Below are positions 8,695 through 15,642 of a DNA stretch of 64,000 nucleotides, piece after piece; position 1 is the first letter of the stretch, and every line of letters begins with the position of its first letter. Origin of the DNA: Candidatus Poribacteria bacterium (lineage in GTDB: Bacteria; Poribacteria; WGA-4E; WGA-3G). Below the pieces are notes generated by a model. That model was not told where the DNA came from. It ran no database searches and was given only the letters and a program-made list of their open reading frames with translations. The position numbers and the translations under genes were made by a program. The stretch lies in NCBI GenBank assembly GCA_028818705.1, contig JAPPNJ010000200.1, positions 1-64,000 on the forward strand, given 5' to 3'.

Positions 8695-9085
8695 ACTCTT
8701 TACAAGGCCAGGTACCATACCTCGTCTTATCTGTCCCTTGACCAATACCCAGAAGAATAATACGTTGGCCAGGGATCGGGTGAAGCTGCAATCTCGGTAC
8801 TTTCTAACAAACCATATTCATGGGATATGCCCATTTATAAAAATTGTCCGCAATCACATGAAAGTAAAGAGGAGCTAAAGCCAGAATAATATATCTATTT
8901 GTTATTATATAAATATCTAATAGTTATATAATCAAAATTCGTTCTTTTCATGTGCTCCTATCGAAACATCAATCACACCATCACACCTTTTCACGATTCT
9001 CATTAGTTTCCTCTCTTAGGATACTTGGTTATACTGACACATGATCTTTTTTCGCAGCGGTATATTTCCAATCAATGCGGAGTAT

Positions 9086-9281
9086 CTAGAGAATCACATC
9101 AAGTACTTCTCGGTTGCCACTTATAATCTGCCACGTTGCCAGCACGGAGTTCGGATAGCATCGGTTTAATAATGTCCACTCGGTATTAGTGAGTTCTATA
9201 AAACCATCTCTTTTTAGCAGCCCAGAAATTTTATCAGAGCCAATTATTTTCAAAGACTTTTGCTAATTCGACTTTTGACAT
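9086..9281 (-). pseudogene. Small frameshifted reading frame, unidentified
   Basis: On the minus strand, an ATG at 9279-9281 opens MSKVELAKVFENNWL and then a stop. The adjacent frame continues with a protein-like stretch (SDKISGLLKRDGFIELTN, then NTEWTLLNRCYPNS) to a TAG at 9086-9088. Together they look like a gene of about 65 residues broken by one frameshift. There is no clear ribosome site and no family I recognise. It could be a remnant of the accessory island, or chance. Confidence 0.3.
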
Positions 9282-9341
9282 AAGATGAATATGCCGAAAT
9301 TTAGTAAATTTACAGTTTTAACCTTCTAAATCTATTATTTT

Positions 9342-9382
9342 TTTGAAAAAAAATTTAAAATTTTTCAAATTTACGGTATAAT
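9342..9382 (+). promoter_or_regulatory. Promoter-like element with inverted repeat before the SNase gene
   Basis: A perfect inverted repeat (TTTGAAAAA / TTTTTCAAA, 9342-9369) covers the -35 region. The consensus -10 TATAAT lies at 9377-9382 in the context GGTATAATATATAT. The nuclease start is 62 bp downstream. The repeat could be an operator. The same -10 context recurs at 10178. Confidence 0.6.
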
Positions 9383-9444
9383 ATATATTGAACTGGCTAC
9401 CAATCAGGGAACCAGCAATACTAATACGAAGAAAGGAGAAAAAA

Positions 9445-9729
9445 ATGTCAACGTATTTGGCCTATGTGACGAGGGTGATTGATGGTGATACATTTAAAAC
9501 CTCAAATCGAACGATTCGTTTAGCCGGTGTAGATGCACCAGAAAATAACACCCCGCAAGGACAAAGTGCTACTGCCTATTTGAAGCACCTCATAGAGGGA
9601 CGACAAGTAACAATCAAAACAGTAACTACAGATGTCTATGGACGCTCAGTTGCTGACGTATGGCGATATGCAGATCGATTATACATTAATCAGGCAATGA
9701 TTGACAGCGGACATGCTAAACCAGCATAG
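9445..9729 (+). CDS. Small thermonuclease (SNase/TNase) family protein
   Basis: This is a compact 94-residue staphylococcal-nuclease-like OB-fold protein. The active-site residues are recognisable: DGDT near the N-terminus, the arginine of IRLAGVDAPE with its aspartate and glutamate, and the second arginine in DVYGRSVADV. No signal peptide is present, unlike secreted family members, so it probably acts in the cytoplasm. I chose ATG 9445 because AAAGGAG lies six to seven bases before it; the frame stays open to 9388, but the upstream part looks non-coding. It stands alone in the AT-rich island, between a promoter-like element and a strong hairpin. Its role could be nucleic acid degradation in defence or mobile-element biology, but this is not shown. 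Confidence 0.8.
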   Translation: MSTYLAYVTRVIDGDTFKTSNRTIRLAGVDAPENNTPQGQSATAYLKHLIEGRQVTIKTVTTDVYGRSVADVWRYADRLYINQAMIDSGHAKPA

Positions 9730-9768
9730 ACCATAGTTTTGCCTATATTTGCTCCGCTATTGGCACTA

Positions 9769-9807
9769 ACTCCGATACAGCGTCTCTCAAACACGTTGTA
9801 TCGGAGT
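9769..9807. terminator. 15-bp hairpin after the SNase gene
   Basis: The arms ACTCCGATACAGCGT and ACGTTGTATCGGAGT pair over 15 bp with one G-T pair around a 9-nt loop. It lies 39 bp after the nuclease stop. No T-run follows, so it may be a factor-dependent terminator, an mRNA-stabilising structure or a mobile-element end. From 9808 to 10136 the sequence is AT-rich with no recognisable gene. Confidence 0.55.
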
Positions 9808-10136
9808 GTTATGACTGTGTACATTTGGTGATAGAGTTTTTAGAAACGTTCCTTACTATATTCCAATAAACAAGAATCGTACCGTTATACAGAGTGACAG
9901 ACAGAAACTCATCACTTCATATAAACCTATTCTGCCCTCTATTTATATTAATGTTAAGAAGTCGGTGATAGCATTCTTACACGCAACTAAACAATGAAGA
10001 ATTAGTTAATTTAGTGCACAAATAGAGATATCAAAGAGAAATAGAAGGATTAAGCAGATAATTTTACTTTAAGTTAATTTATATTACACAATATAACCTA
10101 TTTTTCATTAACAAATCAGAGAAAACAAGTAAATCT

Positions 10137-10185
10137 AATCGAAAACGAAAAATTAACTTAAAAACTTCGATTTTAATGGTATAAT
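10137..10185 (+). promoter_or_regulatory. Promoter-like element with inverted repeat upstream of the island sigma gene
   Basis: An inverted repeat (AATCGAA / TTCGATT, 10137-10172) precedes a consensus -10 TATAAT at 10180-10185 in the context GGTATAATATTAAT. No good -35 is visible. The layout matches the element before the SNase gene. The sigma gene starts 484 bp downstream, with a transposase remnant on the other strand in between. Confidence 0.5.
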
Positions 10186-10297
10186 ATTAATGATAACAAT
10201 AGATAGATTTTGGATTTCTCGTCACATGTAATCATCAAATAAACTTTCTTTGAGGGGCACATCGTTTGACTTATCGCATGCGCAGCACGCGCCAGAT

Positions 10298-10633
10298 TCA
10301 CATACAATACACTATATCATTGCATTGCCTACGATGCTGACAACCTTGGTATTTATCGATAACTGCCGTTTGCTGCAGTTCACGATGAAGTTGCATAGTC
10401 TTCCAGTGCAAGCAACATTCTCGTTTGGGCACATCTGCTTCGGATTAAGATAAATCGTTAGTAGCAATATATTCCGTGCCCTCAGAACCGGACGTTATCG
10501 GGAATAACCTTGCTTAGTACCCTTTGGGAAACTTTCTGATATGCATGCGTTTACCATCTCGGAGTTCAGTCGCTGCCCATGTCAGCGCATCAATGCGCTT
10601 ATGAGGTTCAACACCATCGGAGTTGTTAACGAG
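10298..10633 (-). pseudogene. Decayed DDE transposase (IS4/IS701-like) remnant
   Basis: One minus-strand frame, broken by TAA stops, reads like the C-terminal half of a transposase. The pieces in order are HKRIDALTWAATELRDGKRM, HIRKFPKG, GTEYIATNDLS and then WKTMQLHRELQQ followed by a YQGCQHRRQC segment. IS4/IS701-type transposases have the matching order: an R-I-D-x-x-x-W segment, a VTNDL strand, and a W-K-x-E-x-x-H-R-E-x-K-Q helix holding the catalytic glutamate, followed by CQxRxxxxQRNHI. The frame ends at a TGA at 10298-10300. No terminal inverted repeats were found. This marks past mobile-element activity in the island. Confidence 0.6.
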
Positions 10634-10669
10634 ACAATTAGATTTCAATGACACAAGGAGGATTTCACA

Positions 10670-11470
10670 ATGAGAGACATTTTGTCATCGAATGAAGCAG
10701 ATACCTATTCACTATCCACCCCAAAAAAACTACTATCTTCTCAAGAAGAAGTAGAATTAGCGAAACGAATCGAAGATGGCGATACTGAAGCACGAGAGAA
10801 ACTCATCTGCGCTAACCTACGCCTTGTTAAGTCCATCGCAGCCAACTACAAAGGATACGGTACTCCAGTTGAAGATTTAGTACAGGCAGGTAATATTGGT
10901 TTAATCAATGCAGCAGACAAATTTGACTATCGGAAGAAACGCCGGTTTAGTACTTATGCCACCTTTTTAATAAAAAAGGAGATTTTGGAAGAACTCCGTA
11001 AGTCTTCAAATTTCGGTTTTACTAAACTTCCAAAACATCTCAAGGTAAATTTCGACTCCACTTATGTCAAATTGTACCATGAACTCCTACGAGAACCAAC
11101 GCGTGCCGAAATTGCTGAAGCATTGAAACTAACATCCGTACAAGTCGAGGAAATCTTGGTTTTTAATTCGGTGATCGCCTTACAAGATTCCTCAATCAGC
11201 AATGAACAGTCAGAGACAACCTATAAAGAAACAGTCGAAGATTTTTCTGTAAATATTGAAGATAATTTAATTAACAAAGAGTTAATTAGACAACTCCAAG
11301 AAATCATGTCAATCCTTCCTGATCGGGAACGTGAGATAATTAGGTTGAAATTTGAAGGTGTAAAAGGAACCGAAATTGCTGATCGTTTTGATATCTCGTC
11401 CGCTCGGGTTACACAACTTTATCAATCAGTATTGCAGGATTTAAAGGACTATTTATTGAAACTTAACTAG
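10670..11470 (+). CDS. Divergent sigma-70 family RNA polymerase sigma factor
   Basis: The 266-residue protein has sigma regions 1.2/2 (LSSQEEVELAKRIEDGDTEA, then CANLRLVKSIA and DLVQAGNIGLINAADKFDYR), region 3 and a region-4 helix-turn-helix (GTEIADRFDISSARVTQLYQ). It looks like a paralogue of the primary-type sigma at 23736, with long shared blocks. In region 2.3/2.4 the usual tryptophan pair and glutamine that melt and read the -10 element are changed: STYATFLIKKEI here against STYAIWWIKQAI in the paralogue. Promoter choice is therefore likely different. The ATG at 10670 has a perfect AAGGAGG site. It lies upstream of, and on the same strand as, the GHKL ATPase gene, in an AT-rich island. 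Confidence 0.85.
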   Translation: MRDILSSNEADTYSLSTPKKLLSSQEEVELAKRIEDGDTEAREKLICANLRLVKSIAANYKGYGTPVEDLVQAGNIGLINAADKFDYRKKRRFSTYATFLIKKEILEELRKSSNFGFTKLPKHLKVNFDSTYVKLYHELLREPTRAEIAEALKLTSVQVEEILVFNSVIALQDSSISNEQSETTYKETVEDFSVNIEDNLINKELIRQLQEIMSILPDREREIIRLKFEGVKGTEIADRFDISSARVTQLYQSVLQDLKDYLLKLN

Positions 11471-11483
11471 TCATAAGATAGTT

Positions 11484-11495
11484 TAACACGTGTTA
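11484..11495. promoter_or_regulatory. 12-bp perfect palindrome downstream of the island sigma gene
   Basis: TAACACGTGTTA is a perfect palindrome 14 bp after the sigma stop codon, inside the 283-bp spacer before the ATPase gene. It could be a regulator-binding site; no regulator is known. The same spacer also holds one copy of a dispersed repeat (11594-11620). Confidence 0.3.
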
Positions 11496-11593
11496 TTGTA
11501 AAATCTTGCTGATAAATAATGATTTTTACATAGGAACATGGTAACATGAGTTCGATTTAAGAGTTGAAGTCGCTTGACTGGTTATACCCATAG

Positions 11594-11620
11594 GACACAA
11601 ACTAACAGTTTATTCTACAA
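11594..11620. repeat. Dispersed repeat, copy 1
   Basis: GACACAAACTAACAGTTTAT followed by TCTACAA matches copies at 27873-27900, 28325-28350 and 35224-35250. The shared core is CTRACAGTTTAYGCTACAA. All copies lie between genes, next to accessory loci. Confidence 0.6.
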
Positions 11621-11753
11621 AAAAGCGGCGTTTTCGGATCCGGTGTGTCTGGCAGGCGTGTCGTGTCTTTCTCACACACTTTACCCTTGGACCAAGTTCA
11701 CATATAGGACACACTGATCCTAAAACTCACGCAATTCTATATGAGGTAGAAAC

Positions 11754-13436
11754 ATGAATATGGAAAGAATGTCAACTGAATTAGAAAATCAGCAGCATTA
11801 CCTAGAGGAAAAAGGAGAACAGAATTTTACTTTTGTTGCCCCTGAAACCTTTGTAGAAGGCATGCGTGACAGTGGTTACAAGTCAACAGCAACCGCAATT
11901 GATGAATTCGTTGATAACTCTATACAAGCCGGGGCAACCCGCGTTAATATAATATCAACGGAAACTACACGCGGTAAGAAAAGAAAGCGAAGACATGTAA
12001 AGGATATTGCTATTATTGATAATGGACATGGAATGTTACCTGGTATGATGTGTGCAGCGGTAACTTGGGGAGGGACACACCGACACAATGATCGAGACGG
12101 ACTTGGCCGCTACGGGTTTGGTCTTCCTAGCGCCGCCGTTAGCATTACACGAGACTATGATGTATACTCCCGAGTTGCTGGGGGTAAGTGGCACAAAATC
12201 AGCATTAATCTAGATGAAATCGCCAAAGGTAAATTCACCGATAAGCATGGAGCTATCAGAACACCAGAAGCAATTGCAGCAGATTTGCCAGATTTTGTTA
12301 AGAACATGGTGAAGAATCGTCCATTTGCCCATGGTACGATTGTCATTTTAAACAATGTCGATAGACCCTCTCCAGGTTTTGTGACCCCAGGATCTTTTGA
12401 TTCAAAACTGATTGAGCACCTAGGACTCGTCTACCGAGGATTACTGTCCGATTGTCAAATCTTTGTTAATGAAAAGAAAGTTGAAATAATCGATCCGCTC
12501 TTTCTGAACCCAGCAGGACATTTTCACGAAACTAAAGCCAAGGCACCAAAGGCACAGGAAAGGAATAAACTTGAATTCCAATTCGCAACTGAAGACGGTA
12601 AAAGGATTGGTACAATCCGTATCCGTTTTTCCTATCTGCCTTTTGGTTTCCAAGGAACAGATCTTGAACGAAAAAAAGATGAGGAACTGGACGGACGATT
12701 TAAGGTAATGAAAGAGAATAACGCTTTTTTCATTGTCACTCGTGCTGGTCGCCAGGTAGACTTAGTTGGTAAAACCCAATTTGGTAAACCTGAATTCACT
12801 CTTGTGAATAACGATCGAAATTGGACTATTGAATTGGACTTCGATCCAACACTGGACGAGGAGTTTGGTATTACAGTTAACAAACAACAGGTAACTCTCT
12901 CGGAACGGGTCTGGGATAAACTTAAGGAAGAAGGTGTCCCGGGTATAATTAAGAACCTAAGGAAGAATTTTAAAAAGGATAAAGGCAGAAGAATTCCCAA
13001 TAAGCCAAAAAATTCTGTCCTGAAGGACTCTGAAATTGTTATGAAGCATGCTGATCAGCATGAGACTGGAACTAATCACTTAGGTGCTTATAAAGTTTTG
13101 ACTGAGTCCCTTCCAGGTGCTCCGTTCTATCGAACTGAGTATAATGGTGCCCAACTTCAACTGTTCATAAATACAGATCACTTATTTTTTTCTGATTTAT
13201 ACCAGATACAAGATTTGGGATCTCGAACTCAAACAGGGCTAGAGCTTTTACTTTTCGCTTTGGGCTATTGTGAGAACCAATCCTCAGAGGAACTTGAAGA
13301 GTTCTATAAACGGGAACGACAGGAGTGGTCAAAACGGTTGGAAACCTACTTGCATTACCTCAATGGTATCAACCCACTAGAAACCGATGAGGACACAGCA
13401 CACTCAACAGAACTACAGACAGTGGAGGTTAATTGA
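11754..13436 (+). CDS. GHKL (HSP90/MORC-like) ATPase, island protein
   Basis: The 560-residue protein has a GHKL ATP-binding fold. The N box is around E51-N55 (DEFVDNSIQAG), the D89-N-G-H-G93 motif binds adenine, and the lid glycines are in GLGRYGFGLP at 116-125. The rest includes a transducer-like domain, a Lys/Arg-rich stretch around residue 400-430 and a C-terminal region with no histidine-kinase or mismatch-repair signature. Similar stand-alone HATPase_c_3 proteins occur in defence-type clusters with DNA-acting partners. Its stop codon lies 4 bp from the stop of the convergent DUF4338 gene. The start at 11754 has GAGGT upstream; ATGs at 11760 and 11769 are also possible. Precise function unknown. 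Confidence 0.75.
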   Translation: MNMERMSTELENQQHYLEEKGEQNFTFVAPETFVEGMRDSGYKSTATAIDEFVDNSIQAGATRVNIISTETTRGKKRKRRHVKDIAIIDNGHGMLPGMMCAAVTWGGTHRHNDRDGLGRYGFGLPSAAVSITRDYDVYSRVAGGKWHKISINLDEIAKGKFTDKHGAIRTPEAIAADLPDFVKNMVKNRPFAHGTIVILNNVDRPSPGFVTPGSFDSKLIEHLGLVYRGLLSDCQIFVNEKKVEIIDPLFLNPAGHFHETKAKAPKAQERNKLEFQFATEDGKRIGTIRIRFSYLPFGFQGTDLERKKDEELDGRFKVMKENNAFFIVTRAGRQVDLVGKTQFGKPEFTLVNNDRNWTIELDFDPTLDEEFGITVNKQQVTLSERVWDKLKEEGVPGIIKNLRKNFKKDKGRRIPNKPKNSVLKDSEIVMKHADQHETGTNHLGAYKVLTESLPGAPFYRTEYNGAQLQLFINTDHLFFSDLYQIQDLGSRTQTGLELLLFALGYCENQSSEELEEFYKRERQEWSKRLETYLHYLNGINPLETDEDTAHSTELQTVEVN

Positions 13437-13440
13437 CTCT

Positions 13441-15363
13441 CTACAAGTCAAAATGTTTTGAGGAATCTGACACCATCCGCACGCGGGCTCCGTGACAAGA
13501 GTCCGTGTGCTGAACAACTTGTTCTAAAATACCAGAATTTTTCATGCGTTTCAGAAGCCAACGTTTTGCCCAATAATTAGCAATCCTTTCCGTGCATTTC
13601 ACTTCATCCAACCCAGATTCGACCAAGTTATAACCGGGTTGGGAAGCATGACCTGTAAGGATATCCCTAAAGTTTTCCGCTAGAGAAACACCATAAACAA
13701 TTCGACGGCTCTTGTGATTCAATACAGTGTCGCTCGGCAAACCGGCAAGACTCAAAGCCTCTCTGATTTTTCTCAAAAGAGGGCTTGGTCCTTCACCAAA
13801 AACACTATTAATACGTTCGGATACCTCAGCGGTTCCAATCAATAATTCCATCAGTCTAAGAGTATCTGTACTTAAATGGAATGTACCAAACCCTTCCGTC
13901 AGTCCTAATTTTTTATACTCAATCCCTTTGCCAACTTCCCCAAACGGAATTTTGATGCGATTATATTGACTCGATCCCACTTCATATAGGCTCGTTGTTG
14001 TAAGCAATACTAAATTCGGACTCCGCCTGACAGCAGTTCCTTTCATCGAGGATGCGATAATCCTGTCCTGTTGGGAGTATTTCTCCTTATAGTGTTTAAC
14101 CACCTCAGGACTACAAACCAACATAGACACCAATTTGCCACCAAGCAGGTGATTGTAAGGTGCTATAGCACCACATGTCGTAATGTCCATCATACTTTCC
14201 CCAACATGCTCTGCCTTAACGACCCTCATCATTCGATTTAGGGTTGTCCGTAGTTTTTTATTTTCCAATAGTTCTGTGTAATCGGAAATGCGCTCTTCCT
14301 GCAAAGTCTTTCGGATTGATAGTAGAAGTGCTAGCTTAGCACATCGCTTGCTCTTGTATAGGCGTGTTTTCGCCCGATTTTCCCAATCCGAAGCAGATTT
14401 TTCAGTGGATCTCAGATACTTGACTTCCTCCGGAGCTTGCCGGTACATATCCAATGCTTCCCCGGATGCCCTCTTGAGCGCAGCAATTGTCTTGCTAGTT
14501 GGATTTTTTACCTCACTTTCGGAATAAAGCCCCTGTTGTAACAAATCACGAAGGTATATATCATTAATCTGATTATCAATTGTGTCCGAACACCACCTGA
14601 TTAAATCTGAAGGACAGTCAAAATTCCCAACAAGTGTTTCTGCATTCCAACCAATCCAGTCATCCCGAACCGTTTGTTGTATAACAGTATTACCAAGCGA
14701 AGCAATCCCAATTATTGCATGATTTGGCGAAGCCGCATCTCTCACTAAAATTCTAATACTCCGACCCGGGGTAGATCTATAGGAATTGACCCAAGTGTAT
14801 CTGAAATATCTCCAGATATCCATCAGTTTCAACCCTGTATGTGGACACCTTTCATTTCCTTCTGCAAATTGGAGGTAGGGTATAATTGCCTTATGTCCGT
14901 TTCTTCTTAAGGCCGTTACTAATTGTTCCCCATTACGCATGACCGCAAAGATTCCATTGCGTTCCATTTTTTGAACAAAACTCCGAACTGATTCCTTTTC
15001 CATTAAAGCCTCTCGTTCAAAAGCATGTCTGCTTCTAACTAGGTCTTTTGAACTCTGAGAAAGGAACGAATAACTAAGTCCAGGTTTTGAATTTTTAAAT
15101 CTCAGCTGCCATCCCTGGTTAATGAGATCTAAGATAACTCTTTTCGTCATAATGAAAGTTAGGTATTCTTTATCATTCTGGAAATTAGACTGATTCAATA
15201 AAATTTCCAACGTCAAATCATTAGTAAGTCCGGCAACTGTTGCTTCGATATTTTTCGTCTCGGCAAGTGCGCAGCAAAATTCAAGAAACTCTGATTCTTC
15301 AAATGATGAACTGAACTTAGGTTGAAGGGAAATATAGATTATAGAATCGGTACTCATACTCAT
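13441..15363 (-). CDS. Long DUF4338 (DruA-family) protein
   Basis: I recognise the DUF4338 core in LMDIWRYFRYTWVNSYRSTP, the GRSIRILVRDAASP strand pair, IIGIASLGN and RDDWIGWN. A second conserved part is GAIAPYNHLLGGKLVSML, followed by a segment with SPEVVKHYKEKYS. DUF4338 is the domain of DruA of the Druantia anti-phage system; no DruE helicase or other Druantia gene is present here. The chosen ATG at 15361-15363 gives 640 residues. The frame stays open to a GTG at 15453, but that extension is hydrophobic and has no ribosome site. The gene is convergent with the GHKL ATPase, with stops 4 bp apart. A role in phage defence or in mobile-element biology is inferred. Confidence 0.75.
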   Translation of the reverse strand: MSMSTDSIIYISLQPKFSSSFEESEFLEFCCALAETKNIEATVAGLTNDLTLEILLNQSNFQNDKEYLTFIMTKRVILDLINQGWQLRFKNSKPGLSYSFLSQSSKDLVRSRHAFEREALMEKESVRSFVQKMERNGIFAVMRNGEQLVTALRRNGHKAIIPYLQFAEGNERCPHTGLKLMDIWRYFRYTWVNSYRSTPGRSIRILVRDAASPNHAIIGIASLGNTVIQQTVRDDWIGWNAETLVGNFDCPSDLIRWCSDTIDNQINDIYLRDLLQQGLYSESEVKNPTSKTIAALKRASGEALDMYRQAPEEVKYLRSTEKSASDWENRAKTRLYKSKRCAKLALLLSIRKTLQEERISDYTELLENKKLRTTLNRMMRVVKAEHVGESMMDITTCGAIAPYNHLLGGKLVSMLVCSPEVVKHYKEKYSQQDRIIASSMKGTAVRRSPNLVLLTTTSLYEVGSSQYNRIKIPFGEVGKGIEYKKLGLTEGFGTFHLSTDTLRLMELLIGTAEVSERINSVFGEGPSPLLRKIREALSLAGLPSDTVLNHKSRRIVYGVSLAENFRDILTGHASQPGYNLVESGLDEVKCTERIANYWAKRWLLKRMKNSGILEQVVQHTDSCHGARVRMVSDSSKHFDL

Positions 15364-15642
15364 TGAACCATTGACTTCAGCAACTCCAGATTGTGGATTT
15401 AAGACTTCAATCCATCTGGTAAATAGAATATAGAACCAAGGTACAAAAACCACGTTGAGAAGAGTGCATCAACGAGAGGAATTTCAGTGCGTCCTCCTAA
15501 CTTGGTATAGTTAAGTGAAATGTCCACTACGACCAAAAACAGAAAAAGGTTCAAAACATCGGAAGCGAAACAACATAGATTTCTATCCTGTAAAAGATTC
15601 TACTGGACTACAATACAAAGACTGCAGTCAGTAAAATTATAT

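Noticed and set aside
8594..8791. 65-residue minus-strand frame downstream of the PhyH gene
   Set aside because: It runs through the 13-bp hairpin, has no ribosome site or known motif, and the spacer around it looks non-coding.
10250..10453. 67-residue plus-strand frame (MRGTSFDLSHAQ...)
   Set aside because: It starts at TTG without a ribosome site, has no protein-like pattern and lies opposite the transposase remnant.
10514..10633. Minus-strand HKRIDALTWAATEL as the end of a phage terminase large subunit
   Set aside because: The same frame continues through two stops into GTEYIATNDLS and a W-K-x-x-x-L-H-R-E helix, which fits an IS4/IS701-type transposase much better.
13441..15363. Complete Druantia system around the DUF4338 gene
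   Set aside because: No DruE helicase (DUF1998) or other Druantia genes are nearby; only the DUF4338 domain is shared.
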